Shown: positions 51,557 to 61,299, counted from the first letter of the stretch. The stretch: DNA of 64,000 nt from Labilibaculum sp. (GCF_963664555.1 NZ_OY761461.1:3286001-3350000), one strand, 5' to 3'. Numbers and translations are program-made. Notes: generated from the letters alone by a model not told the origin.

Positions 51557-53020
51557 TTATTCAGTAGATGTAGACTGACTTTCTACTTTTTTTTGTATTT
51601 TTTCTTTTCTGTTTTTTTTCTTCTTATTTCTATCCCAAATCTTATCAAAATAGAAATTCAAGCCGATTTTCCCTTCCCAAAAATAATCATTAAAATTTCC
51701 TTGTTTCAATCCATCTATATTGTCATTGAATATATAATGATTCAATACAGACAAATTCAAGCCAATACGATCATTAAATAAAAATTCCACCCCAACTCCA
51801 TATAATGCCTGAGTATATATGGAATTTGAAAGATCTATAGTATAGATAGATTTTTCATGTTCCGAAAAAACACCCAAGCCACCTTCAATATACGGAGTCC
51901 AATCTTTATAAGGTAATAAACGATATTTAGCCGTTATATCCAGAGAATTATAAGTTCTTTGAAAATAATTTGTTGTTGCAAGATCTCCCCGGCTAAAATT
52001 AAGTCCAAACTGCAATGCTGTTTGAGTATCGTACAATAAAGACACACCAGCCATTGCTTCCATCTCTGTGTGCTTATAATCTCCCATATACAACCATGAT
52101 CCGCCATTAAAACCTAAACCAAATTTACGGCGACGTGGGGTAACTAACTGATCAAAGAAATCAGCTCCCTGATTATCCTCTTTCCCTTCAACATATTTTG
52201 TTATTACATCTGAATTAACATCTTCCGGATTCTTCAAATCCCAAAGACCTTCAATTACTCCTTCAATAATTAATGACTCTACAGCTTTCTCTATTGCTTC
52301 TTTCACAGCCATTTCAGATGGTTCATTATAGGTGAAACCAACCTCAGCCTCAAGCAGACGTTTGAACTTAACATATCGAAAAATACTAGCATCCAATTTT
52401 TGAGAAAGAATCATTTTTGAAGTATACACAGTCTTTAGAATTCGACCATTACTTGTAGAAATAGCCCGAAGATAAACTGTTACCCTATCTTGCCGATATT
52501 GACCAGAAGCACCAGCACCAAAATACTTTAATCCAGCACCACCAGTCAGAACATTGGCATCGTAACTAATAACACCACCTTCCAATACCAACCCGGCAAA
52601 CAAAAGAGGTGGCAATAATTGAGAACTTTCATTCTGACCGGCATAATTTGCACGGCTTGATCGTATAATTTTCCTTTCATTCAATAAATTAGATAAACCT
52701 TCTCTTTCAATAGGAATAAACCAACCCGATTCTTCAATTGCTTTTAAGAGTATTGATGTGGTTCCCTGAGTAACCGCAGTCGACCAATTGGCTCCATTAT
52801 CTGAAGGTTTGTATTGCCCGGTCTGATCGCGAAATTTATACACTGCAGCAACCATCTTTTCTTTTGGCTCAGGTAAGCCAACCAAACTTTTCCTTGCTGG
52901 CGTTTCGGCTCCAATTTCTGCTCTTTGTTCACTTAAAGGCTGATTAAAATATGGAACACATCCATTGATGAGAGGCAGTAAAATTAAAATACTATAGTAG
53001 TGGCGTATACATTTAAACAT
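51557..53020 (-). CDS. csgG: Curli secretion channel CsgG with C-terminal beta-barrel extension
   Basis: A 487-residue outer-membrane lipoprotein (lipobox INGC, Cys21). Residues about 45-265 are CsgG: MVAAVYKFRDQTGQYKPSD, TSILLKAIEESGWFIPIERE, NLLNERKIIR, VLEGGVISYDANVLTGG, DRVTVYLRAISTSNGRILKT. This part forms the nonameric secretion pore. The extra ~200 residues look like an outer-membrane barrel domain (GFNGGSWLYMGDYKH, SLDITAKYRLLPYKDWTPYIEGGLG, LNFYFDKIW). E. coli CsgG is 277 residues and lacks it. A charged Lys/Glu tail ends the protein. Third gene of csgE-csgF-csgG. Confidence 0.92.
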   Translation of the reverse strand: MFKCIRHYYSILILLPLINGCVPYFNQPLSEQRAEIGAETPARKSLVGLPEPKEKMVAAVYKFRDQTGQYKPSDNGANWSTAVTQGTTSILLKAIEESGWFIPIEREGLSNLLNERKIIRSSRANYAGQNESSQLLPPLLFAGLVLEGGVISYDANVLTGGAGLKYFGAGASGQYRQDRVTVYLRAISTSNGRILKTVYTSKMILSQKLDASIFRYVKFKRLLEAEVGFTYNEPSEMAVKEAIEKAVESLIIEGVIEGLWDLKNPEDVNSDVITKYVEGKEDNQGADFFDQLVTPRRRKFGLGFNGGSWLYMGDYKHTEMEAMAGVSLLYDTQTALQFGLNFSRGDLATTNYFQRTYNSLDITAKYRLLPYKDWTPYIEGGLGVFSEHEKSIYTIDLSNSIYTQALYGVGVEFLFNDRIGLNLSVLNHYIFNDNIDGLKQGNFNDYFWEGKIGLNFYFDKIWDRNKKKKNRKEKIQKKVESQSTSTE

Positions 53021-53048
53021 ATATAGGGAATTAGCGGGTAATTATTTA

Positions 53049-53471
53049 TTAATAACTGGGAATAACAATATTTGTAAAATTTCCGTTTGTGATATCACTT
53101 ACATTCACAGTAACACCACTGGCATCTTCGGAAATATCCACCTTGTAATTTCCAAGATTATACGAACCGGTTTCAAGTTGATTGTTATCGCCAAAAATAG
53201 AGTTAACCAATTTACTTGATAATTGATTCAAAATTTGTCGGTTCAGATTATCCTGAAAATCATCCAACGGATCATTATTTAATGCACTATCCGCATTTGG
53301 ATCTTCAATTCTATTTTGCTGGGTAGCAGAATTCAATAACCAATTGTAATTGTACTGATCACCCCCAAAAGATGAATTTATTGGTTTATACACAAAATCC
53401 TGAGCCATAGATTCTGTTGAGAATAACAAACTCAGAAAAGACAAAACAAATACTATTTTTATAATATTCAT
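53049..53471 (-). CDS. csgF: Curli assembly protein CsgF
   Basis: A 140-residue exported protein (signal peptide ending SMAQ) with the diagnostic mature N-terminus DFVYKPINSSFGGDQYNYNW, which inserts into the CsgG channel. The following QQNRIEDPNADS and C-terminal strands (GSYNLGNYKVDISEDASGV) match CsgF, which couples secretion to nucleation at the surface. Spaced 28 bp before csgG and 17 bp after csgE. Confidence 0.93.
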   Translation of the reverse strand: MNIIKIVFVLSFLSLLFSTESMAQDFVYKPINSSFGGDQYNYNWLLNSATQQNRIEDPNADSALNNDPLDDFQDNLNRQILNQLSSKLVNSIFGDNNQLETGSYNLGNYKVDISEDASGVTVNVSDITNGNFTNIVIPSY

Positions 53472-53488
53472 GGTTCACAGTTTAAAGT

Positions 53489-54001
53489 TCAAAACATTCC
53501 CGTTCCCTGTTGATCTTCATCCTCAAGTTGGGCATTCATTTTTTCGTAATTATTTAAAAATTGCATCGCCATTTGATTGGCATATTGGGACATTTGTTCC
53601 AACACTTCATAGCGTGGCTGCACTCTTTGTTTAAATACTTCATTATCATTTACCAAAACAATAATCTGAGTTGCCAGGCCTGGTAAAACCATTTCTTTAA
53701 TCGTGATGGTGAAATTTTTCGCTTTTTGAGGCGCGATCCAAACGGAAAAAAACATATCATAGAAATCACGCCCTACTTTGGTAATTGTTTCATCCATAAC
53801 CAAACCATCAACTTCCATTTCAGAACCTACATTTTCATAGACCGTATTTTTTTCGACAATATCATCAAGTGTTTGTTGAAGTATTTTTAATGTTTTTATT
53901 GAGTCACTCACATCTTCTGTTTCCTGCCCCTTCGTTTCCGTGAGAGGAACAAAAAACATAAAAAGAAAAATTAATAGTAAAACCCTATAAAAATATCTCA
54001 T
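53489..54001 (-). CDS. csgE: Curli assembly protein CsgE
   Basis: A 170-residue exported protein; start MRYFYRVLLLIFLFMFFVPL is chosen as the beginning of the leader. The mature part has GLVMDETITKVGRDFYDMFF, SVWIAPQKAKNFTITIKEMV, LPGLATQIIVLVNDNEVFKQ and RVQPRYEV, all typical of CsgE, the periplasmic cap that delivers subunits to CsgG. An acidic tail (EDEDQQGTGMF) ends it. First gene of the csgEFG operon. Confidence 0.92.
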   Translation of the reverse strand: MRYFYRVLLLIFLFMFFVPLTETKGQETEDVSDSIKTLKILQQTLDDIVEKNTVYENVGSEMEVDGLVMDETITKVGRDFYDMFFSVWIAPQKAKNFTITIKEMVLPGLATQIIVLVNDNEVFKQRVQPRYEVLEQMSQYANQMAMQFLNNYEKMNAQLEDEDQQGTGMF

Positions 54002-54176
54002 TTGAATTTCAATAAAATCAATGATCATTACAACATAAATATATCATTTCTAAATTTAATATCATAACAATACCAAATTCAATAGACTACTCTTAAGGAA
54101 TCTTAACTTTTGTTAACCAGTTAAGAATAATTAAACTCCAACAACCTGATTGTTAACAATATTCCATTCATTCATC

Positions 54177-55196
54177 TTAAAATTTAGGACATCGAATAGC
54201 ACGTATTCTTCTTTTCTTTCTTAAAAAATGAGTTCCCGAACAAGAAGATTTTGCCTTTCCCAATAAATAGCTAAGTGATATCTCGTGAGCTCCTGAATTT
54301 GTTTTCACCAAATTAGACACCACATAATCATAGGAATAACCAATTCTAATTTTATCAGTTTGGTAACCAATCAAAAAAATGAATGCATCAAAATCGAAGG
54401 AAAGATTATGACGAAACCAAGCACCAACAACCCAGTTATTTCTGGATAAATACATCCCGTAATTTATTTGCTCAAAATTCAATTGCCGTTGATACAATAT
54501 ATTTGGCGAAATTGTATAATTGCTCTTCATTAAACCACGAGAATATCCCATCGAAATATTTGCTCCTGCATGTACTGTATATTTACGAGGTAAAACCGCT
54601 GCATTTTGTTCTGAATTAAAAGCTTCATTAGGTTCTGATAGATGATCAATTACACCTCCAAAATAAATACTTTTGTAATTCACGATGATGCCCATGGAAA
54701 AATCCCAGTACGATTTGCTCAAATTGCTTGGCTGAACTTCTCTGGAAGGATAAATCACTCCATACAATGGATCTATCATATCTGAAAACACAAATGAACT
54801 CCAATCCAATTTCCGTTGAATATAACCAGCCTTGAATCCAACATTCATTGATAGATTTCGATTAATATCCAAGGAGTATGAATACATTCCGGAAGCTGTG
54901 GTTGTTTTAATTGCTCCTTGTCCCTGATTATCCTGAAGAATTAATATTCCCAGTCCTCCATTCATCAAATCAACAAATTGATCATAGGAAGCACTATAAG
55001 TAACAAAAGGGCGATTATTCTGAGGCCATTGATTCCGATATGACATTCCTAAAGTTGGAACATACTCTGATCCTGCAAAGGCAGGATTAAGATAAAGCCG
55101 GTTTGCGTAAAACTGAGAGAACTCAACGTCCTGAGCCTTGACCAATGAAGTCAAAAACAAACAACAAACGATATAAATAAACCTCCATTTTACCAT
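54177..55196 (-). CDS. PorP/SprF-family type IX secretion membrane protein
   Basis: A 339-residue outer-membrane protein with signal peptide ending KAQ. The start DVEFSQFYANRLYLNPAFAGS and later QLAP-like barrel strands, ILYQRQLNFEQINYGMYLSR and RIGYSYDYVVSNLVKTNSG are typical of PorP/SprF proteins, which bind type B T9SS cargo at the surface. It starts 1 bp after the stop of the giant secreted protein, so the two are an operon and a cargo/partner pair. Confidence 0.93.
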   Translation of the reverse strand: MVKWRFIYIVCCLFLTSLVKAQDVEFSQFYANRLYLNPAFAGSEYVPTLGMSYRNQWPQNNRPFVTYSASYDQFVDLMNGGLGILILQDNQGQGAIKTTTASGMYSYSLDINRNLSMNVGFKAGYIQRKLDWSSFVFSDMIDPLYGVIYPSREVQPSNLSKSYWDFSMGIIVNYKSIYFGGVIDHLSEPNEAFNSEQNAAVLPRKYTVHAGANISMGYSRGLMKSNYTISPNILYQRQLNFEQINYGMYLSRNNWVVGAWFRHNLSFDFDAFIFLIGYQTDKIRIGYSYDYVVSNLVKTNSGAHEISLSYLLGKAKSSCSGTHFLRKKRRIRAIRCPKF

Positions 55197-55197
55197 T

Positions 55198-58100
55198 TTA
55201 TCTAATTAAAGAAACATTTCCATCCTGACGAACTTTCCCATTAACAATCAAGATCCAAACATATACTCCTGTATTTGCTTTCTTCCCTTTATAGGTACCA
55301 TCCCAACCCTGCCCCAAATCAGTAAATGTATAAATCAGCTCCCCCCAACGATTGTATATAAACATCTCAATATCTTCACCAGCAATATCACCTGTAATTA
55401 ACGGACCAAAAGTATCATTGACACCATTTCCGTCAGGTGTGAAAGCATTAGGAACAAATATTCGATACCGATCAACATAAACCATGATGGAATCCATCCC
55501 TCTGCAGCCATGCATGTCTGTATATTCCAGAAAGTACTTTCCTTCTTCAGTTACCGTATAAGTTGAGGCCGTAGTGCCATCCTGCCATAAATAATTGCCT
55601 GGTAAGAACCTCACATCTATTGAGGGTGATAATATTTTTGATTCGGTGTAAAATATTGTTGTATCCATTCCTAAATCAAAAAATGGCTTATCATGAACAG
55701 TAAAATCAATCACCGAGGAATTAGCGCATCCATTTTCTATTTTAGCAAAATAACTTTCATTGGAACGAATTGTTAGTTTAAGTGGATTTAAAACAGGAAG
55801 AAGTAAATCAACATCTTCATACCAACTTACCGTAACAGATATATTTGATGTTACCTGATTATTAAGCGCAGTCAGATCATAATTCACAACCTCTCCTGTT
55901 CCCAAAAAATCCTCACACAATTCTATACTTAGATCATTTGCTTCCGGCAATGGGTTAACTATGAAATTTAATCTTCCAGTATTATCGCATGAACTCGCAT
56001 TAGTGGCAAGGGCATAATATGAACTTTGATTAAAGATCGTTACATCCGCAGGATTTACTACAGGAATATTCAATTGGTCATCTTCGAACCATTGCACATT
56101 TGCAGCAGGATCGTTACTTACCTGCAAATTGTAATTGGTAAGGTTTATTCCAGACAATGAGGAAGATCCAAAACTCTCTTCACAAACTACCTCGTTAACA
56201 TTTGTGGTTTGAGGCAAGGCTAAAATAGCAAATGATAGTTCTGCAAAATTCTCGCAGACACCATTCCAAACTCTTGCGTAATATACATCTCCGTCTGAGA
56301 TCAGAACATTTTGAGTATTTAAAACAGGATTGGAATAAGTTGCTTCAGAATACCAAATAATTGTACTGGTTGCTGATGTTGTAATATCAGAATAGTAATC
56401 ATTCAAATTTTCTCCTCTCACTTGCCTGGAATTGAAAACATCTTCACATAAGGAGACTTGATGGTTTTGAGCTTCAGGCAAGGCATTGATTGCAAAATCA
56501 ATTCTTCCAACATTACTCTCCACACCAAAACTTACACGAACAAAAAAACTGTCTCCATTGGAAATGGCTGTGTTCATAGGATTTGGAACTGGCAAACTCA
56601 AGGCTAAATCAAAAAACCATTCTTTAACTGTTCCCGGATCATTGTTTACTGCAGGCTCTAATTGAGACAGATCATAGGATGTCAGTAAACCACTTCCCGC
56701 AACATCTTCACATAACTCAACCTGCAAATTATTTGCTTCAGGTAAATTTCGAACAGTAAATGTTATAATTGCAGAGTTTTGGCAAGTACCGTCATCCACT
56801 AAGGCATAATAATTGTCTCCTGTTGTTACACTTACATTATCGGGAGTTAACACAGGAATTGAATGCAAAACATCTTCATACCACGATATTGAATTGCTTG
56901 AAACCAGTGAATTATAAGCTAACAAATTTATTCCTGTCGCCAAACCTGTTCCAAAAGTGTCTTCCCAAACCTCAACAGTTTGATTGACAGCACCGGGTAA
57001 TGAATTAACGGTATAAGTAACGGTGGCAACATTCGTATTAAAGGCATCGCTTATTGATGCAAAAAAACGATCGTCATTTGCAGCAATTACATTTGCAGGG
57101 TCAGGAATTACATTCGTGGGTAATCCATTGGGTTCTGTTGGCCAATCACTATACCATGCAAATGAATCACCATTTCCTTCATTAATTTGATTCTCAAGTA
57201 AATTTAAATCAACCAAAGCAGTACCGGTTCCAACAACATCTTCACATACAACGGGAAATACATTTCTGGCAATTGGTGTGTTAACCACTGAAAAATCAAC
57301 AGTTGCAACATTTGAACATGTTCCATTCGAAACCAAAACATAAAAAACATCACCATCTGCAACATCTTGATTTGTTGGATCAGGAACCAAATTTGTAAGA
57401 CCAAGATCTAAGTACCAATCAATTGAGTTTGATTGCCCGCCAAGTATCATATTATTGTGAAAACTTAAATCTACGCCAAGAGAAATCATAGATCCGGGCA
57501 CATCTTCAAATTCAACAATACTTTGGTTATTCGCAATTGGTAAAGCAAGAACCGTGTAGGCAACTGTGGCCGTATTCGACTCGCCGGCACTTTGAACAAG
57601 AACATAAAACACCTGCCCGCTTGTGACACTTACATTTGAAGGGTTTGCTACAGGAGTTAATAATGTGGCATCTGTAAACCAATTTACGCTACTAGCTGTT
57701 CCTCCATTTACAGCACTATTAAGCAACAACAAATCAATATTAGATGCAATCCCACTTCCAAACACATCCTCGCACACATCTATATCTAAATTATTTGCAA
57801 TTGGCGATGATCGTATTGTGAACTTGATACTTCCGCGATTTAAACATGATCCATTGTCAATATATGCGTAAAAAACTTCCTGATCATTCACAACAAGGTT
57901 AGTTGTATTTACAATTGGATTTGTTAATGCTGCATCAAAATACCATACGATATTATTTGATCCCGCAACCTGTATATTATAGGATGTTAAATCAACACCC
58001 GAAGCTGTTCCTGAACCAAAACTATCTTCCCAAATTTGAATAGAAACATCATTCCCCTCGGGAAGTGTCTCAATAGTGTAAGTAACAGTGGCAATACTTG

Positions 58101-59961
58101 TCTCAGTACCTGTTGATACCTGAGCATAAAAAACTTCACCATTGGAAACTATCCTATTATTAGAATTTATTACTGGCTGTGTCAAAGCAAGATCATGGAA
58201 CCATGTTACAGTGAAACCATTATTATTTGTGATTGCTGCTTCGAGAAATGTTAGGTCAATATTGGAAACAATACCCGTATTGTAATTATCTTCGCAAAGA
58301 GTAATATTTTGGTCCAAAGCTTTTGGTAAAGAATTCACCGTATAAGTTACAACAGCAATACTGCTGCAAAAACCATCATTCACCTCAACCCAAAATTGTT
58401 GTCCGTTATTAACCATAACGGCAGTGGCATCAGGGACAAGAGTTGTTAGGCTGGCATCAGAATACCATGTGAAAGTTGCTCCAGCCAGACTACTAACAGC
58501 GCCTTCCAAAAAAGTCAAATCTATACCTGTTGCAATTCCTGTACCTTGAAGATCTTCCCAAACAGACTGTGATTGATCATTAACTATTGGCAAAGAACGT
58601 ATTGCCACAGCTTGAGTAACATTATCTGTTCCACCTGAAATCAAACTAACCTCTAAATTAACATTGTAGATGTTTGCTGTTCCGTAAATATGATTTACTG
58701 TGAAAGGACTGGTATTAGAAGTTAATACAGTTCCATCACCAAAATTCCAGCTTGCGCTTGAAATATTTGCCAAATCGGAACTGATTGTAAACTCAGTATT
58801 GTCTCCCAGACAGTCATGCTGATAGGCAAACTCAAGGGTGAAAATACTGGTCACAAAATTTGGCAAACCTAACCGACATCTTCTTCCAGATAAATTTTTC
58901 GAATCAGCTACAAAATTTGCCCCAGCTCCGGCAATATCCGGATTATTAATTACATCCAAATTTAGACTTCCGGTTGTTCCGTCAGTATTTGTTTTGGCCA
59001 TGTAAATTCTATTATCCGGAGCCAATTGAATTGCACCATACAACCACGGTCCACTTCCAATAACTTGAGCAGATCCATTAATCGTTGCCTGATTATTCGA
59101 TGAAATATTAAACTGATACAAATCTCCACTGGTGAATAAACTGACATATAAATATTCACCCGAGGGAGAAAATTCAATTCCGTATGGTGTTGCGTAGTTA
59201 TTTAATTGAATTGGATTGGAAACATTACCTGTTGCTGTATTAAAATCGAATAATTCAACTCTATCCTGAGTATAAATTGCGACAGCCAGTTTCGATCCGT
59301 TAGGTGACATTTTCATATAACCAATTGCAGATCTCCTATCTCCATCGTGTCGTACTCCAATGGTACTAATTACCGGTGTCGAAATACCTGCTGCAGTAAA
59401 TTCGTAGGCATAAAAATCACGCGTATCCCATGGATGCATAAGAACCCAAAAATCAGTACCATTAGCATGTTTAACCGCGGTTACTTTTTCGCAAACCTCA
59501 CTTCCATACAAAACCGTATTTTTAACTGTCACAGCACCAAGTCCACCATTTTGTGATAAATCAACAATCGAGTAATTTAAACCATTCCGAAGAGCATTTT
59601 GATGAGCATCAACAGTAAATATATAATAGAGTGTCGCACTTCCCGGCTGCTGTACAATTATTGAAGATTGGGTTGCTGAAGAGTTGCCATCCAAACCTGT
59701 TCCATTAGCCATTACTGCATGGGTCTTATTATACACTGTAACTCCATCTGTATAAAATAACAGGTCTCCTTGCAACGTACAAACAGTTGAACAACCTTCC
59801 TCTGTATTTAAACTACCATCGGTTAAAGCAACAGAAGGGCTTACATTAAAATCCAAGCCTGCATTTTCTCCAAAATACCATATCCCAGCCTGTCCCTGAC
59901 CAAATGCTAAATTTGAAGACAAAAAGAGGTGAAAAAGTACTATTCGAAATACAGATTTCAT
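55198..59961 (-). CDS. Giant T9SS type B secreted protein with eleven Ig-like repeats
   Basis: A 1587-residue exported protein (signal peptide ending AFGQ). About residues 25-370: a propeller-like region with STVCTLQGDLLFYTDGVTVY and MSPNGSKLAVAIY; about 375-455: a PKD-like domain (SASWNFGDGTVLTSN). Then eleven ~85-residue repeats each with a (C/W)ED, GTG..., a NLx-Y/L segment, SWY.D and FYxxVxxG. The last ~90 residues (FVPNAFTPDGNGVNDTFGPL, then IYNRWGELIY and WDGTYKGKKANTGVYVW) are the CHU_C/gliding-motility C-terminal domain that directs T9SS export and surface attachment. Paired with the PorP/SprF protein. Probably an adhesin; carbohydrate or cell target unknown. Confidence 0.93.
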   Translation of the reverse strand: MKSVFRIVLFHLFLSSNLAFGQGQAGIWYFGENAGLDFNVSPSVALTDGSLNTEEGCSTVCTLQGDLLFYTDGVTVYNKTHAVMANGTGLDGNSSATQSSIIVQQPGSATLYYIFTVDAHQNALRNGLNYSIVDLSQNGGLGAVTVKNTVLYGSEVCEKVTAVKHANGTDFWVLMHPWDTRDFYAYEFTAAGISTPVISTIGVRHDGDRRSAIGYMKMSPNGSKLAVAIYTQDRVELFDFNTATGNVSNPIQLNNYATPYGIEFSPSGEYLYVSLFTSGDLYQFNISSNNQATINGSAQVIGSGPWLYGAIQLAPDNRIYMAKTNTDGTTGSLNLDVINNPDIAGAGANFVADSKNLSGRRCRLGLPNFVTSIFTLEFAYQHDCLGDNTEFTISSDLANISSASWNFGDGTVLTSNTSPFTVNHIYGTANIYNVNLEVSLISGGTDNVTQAVAIRSLPIVNDQSQSVWEDLQGTGIATGIDLTFLEGAVSSLAGATFTWYSDASLTTLVPDATAVMVNNGQQFWVEVNDGFCSSIAVVTYTVNSLPKALDQNITLCEDNYNTGIVSNIDLTFLEAAITNNNGFTVTWFHDLALTQPVINSNNRIVSNGEVFYAQVSTGTETSIATVTYTIETLPEGNDVSIQIWEDSFGSGTASGVDLTSYNIQVAGSNNIVWYFDAALTNPIVNTTNLVVNDQEVFYAYIDNGSCLNRGSIKFTIRSSPIANNLDIDVCEDVFGSGIASNIDLLLLNSAVNGGTASSVNWFTDATLLTPVANPSNVSVTSGQVFYVLVQSAGESNTATVAYTVLALPIANNQSIVEFEDVPGSMISLGVDLSFHNNMILGGQSNSIDWYLDLGLTNLVPDPTNQDVADGDVFYVLVSNGTCSNVATVDFSVVNTPIARNVFPVVCEDVVGTGTALVDLNLLENQINEGNGDSFAWYSDWPTEPNGLPTNVIPDPANVIAANDDRFFASISDAFNTNVATVTYTVNSLPGAVNQTVEVWEDTFGTGLATGINLLAYNSLVSSNSISWYEDVLHSIPVLTPDNVSVTTGDNYYALVDDGTCQNSAIITFTVRNLPEANNLQVELCEDVAGSGLLTSYDLSQLEPAVNNDPGTVKEWFFDLALSLPVPNPMNTAISNGDSFFVRVSFGVESNVGRIDFAINALPEAQNHQVSLCEDVFNSRQVRGENLNDYYSDITTSATSTIIWYSEATYSNPVLNTQNVLISDGDVYYARVWNGVCENFAELSFAILALPQTTNVNEVVCEESFGSSSLSGINLTNYNLQVSNDPAANVQWFEDDQLNIPVVNPADVTIFNQSSYYALATNASSCDNTGRLNFIVNPLPEANDLSIELCEDFLGTGEVVNYDLTALNNQVTSNISVTVSWYEDVDLLLPVLNPLKLTIRSNESYFAKIENGCANSSVIDFTVHDKPFFDLGMDTTIFYTESKILSPSIDVRFLPGNYLWQDGTTASTYTVTEEGKYFLEYTDMHGCRGMDSIMVYVDRYRIFVPNAFTPDGNGVNDTFGPLITGDIAGEDIEMFIYNRWGELIYTFTDLGQGWDGTYKGKKANTGVYVWILIVNGKVRQDGNVSLIR
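55760..58630 (-). repeat. Eleven-fold ~255-bp coding repeat
   Basis: The DNA encodes eleven repeats of about 85 residues, each led by a short N-N-Q/L-x-(V/I)-(C/W)ED motif. Repeats 1, 3 and 7 carry WED and most others CED, so there may be two alternating types. DNA similarity between units is partial. Confidence 0.8.
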
Positions 59962-60172
59962 ACTTGGCAGATATTAAAAAAAAGAAAAACAAAGAAGTTG
60001 TTTAATATAGCTTAAACATTGATTACCTATTACTTACACACAATTTACAAAATATATCCAATCAATTAATCAGATGCTGTTTGTAATTAAATAAAAATCA
60101 GGCAATCCTTCCATGAGTCATGAATAATTACCTGATTATTAATATTAGTTAAACGGCATTGGTCAAAAAAAA

Positions 60173-60361
60173 TTAACTAAGGCCTAAGTAATCAAAGAGT
60201 TTTGACTTAACAGTTGTGGTCAATGGTCGTTTTCCATTAAGAATATAAGACAAATACACATCTGTAACACCAATAATCTTGGCAACTTTCTTCTTCTTAT
60301 CATCAAGAATTCTGAGTCTGTCTTTAATTCTAACTAAATCATCCTGAACTTCCTGCTTCAT
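60173..60361 (-). CDS. Small helix-turn-helix protein
   Basis: A 62-residue protein, start MKQEVQDDLVRIKDRLRILD chosen over the ATG at 60385. The motif KKVAKIIGVTDVYLSYILNG matches the XRE/Cro-type helix-turn-helix, without any partner domain. Its position between the curli-adhesin genes and the two-component genes suggests a small local regulator, or it could be a phage-type leftover. Function not shown. Confidence 0.7.
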   Translation of the reverse strand: MKQEVQDDLVRIKDRLRILDDKKKKVAKIIGVTDVYLSYILNGKRPLTTTVKSKLFDYLGLS

Positions 60362-60521
60362 AACTTCAGTTTTATAATTTAACAATTGAGATTAAGGTTT
60401 CTTTTAAAAACTTGAACCGGAAACAAATGATCGTTTCATTTGCTTCCTTGGTTCAAATTCATTTTTTGTAAATTTTTTAATCAATCTACATGGTTGGTTG
60501 AAAAGTGAATAGAGCAAAATA

Positions 60522-60947
60522 TTAGTTCGGACTATAATCAAGTCCGGAACCAATAGCTTTTTTTAAATCGAATAAACGAAGTTGCTTCTGAAGCAATTCG
60601 TAATTCATATAGAGTGCTTTTCGGTTTTCCAACTTCGAAGATTTTTCATCGCGGTCCACCGTAATAACAACTTTGGTTTCTTTAAAATTATCATTAATGA
60701 ATTTTAGCACATCCATATCAGATAAAGCCTTTAAGGGTATAATTACCAAATCAATGGTTGTCTGATTTAAAATAATTTCCATTTCGGCAGTATCATCAGC
60801 AAAATATGCTTTGGCATCCAAACTCTGAATGTATTCTTTCAGCTCATCAATAAGAGATCTATTTTCTTTAACAAATAAGATATTCATAGGTTCATCTGAT
60901 GAAGGAAGAATTTTCAATGAGTTACCTTCCAGTATTAACACATCCAT
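60522..60947 (-). CDS. Degenerate receiver-domain protein (pseudo-receiver)
   Basis: A 141-residue protein with a receiver-like fold: NILFVKENRSLIDELKEYIQ at the start, DLVIIPLKALSDMDVLKFIN where a receiver normally has the phospho-Asp (here Pro), KVVITVDRD with a Thr, and no clear conserved Lys. Acidic pocket residues are lost, so it should not be phosphorylated and may act by binding. It has its own upstream region with inverted-repeat motifs and is separate from the sigma-54 regulator gene. Confidence 0.7.
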   Translation of the reverse strand: MDVLILEGNSLKILPSSDEPMNILFVKENRSLIDELKEYIQSLDAKAYFADDTAEMEIILNQTTIDLVIIPLKALSDMDVLKFINDNFKETKVVITVDRDEKSSKLENRKALYMNYELLQKQLRLFDLKKAIGSGLDYSPN

Positions 60948-61276
60948 ACACTAATAATTGTTTACAACACATTTCCTTTATCAATCGGCATACCGTAAAA
61001 CACATAACATTGAAAATCAAATAATTACATCAATACAAACTGTAAATTTTTATTAGGAACATTATCCGTTTACGGATATGAATATTTAAGAAAACTAAAA
61101 CCAATACCTTAACTGCCTGATCTGCTTGCAAGCAAGTCATTTCTCAATACTTTATCCACTATCGGATACAATAAAAATCGGATATAAGAGAAAATTTCGG
61201 CGATCCTGATTCTATGCTCTTTAGGTGAAAAAGGAGGTAATCGTGAGTATAATCCTCCAATATTGGAGAAAAAAAA
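60948..61276. promoter_or_regulatory. Upstream region of the pseudo-receiver gene with TATCC/CGGATA dyads
   Basis: A 329-bp region holding TATCCGTTTACGGATA (61063-61078), TATCCACTATCGGATA (61153-61168) and a further CGGATA (61179-61184). The two 16-bp dyads are 90 bp apart. Near 61250-61268 there is also a 14-bp palindrome CTCCAATATTGGAG. Such dyads could be activator sites for the sigma-54 regulator or for the small HTH protein; no GG-N10-GC promoter was found beside them. Confidence 0.45.
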
Positions 61277-61299
61277 ATATCTGATTAGGAATCAGATAT
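61277..61299 (-). terminator. Terminator of the sigma-54 regulator gene
   Basis: Perfect 10-bp stem ATATCTGATT / AATCAGATAT, 3-nt loop, with a T run on the minus strand; it touches the stop codon. Confidence 0.8.
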
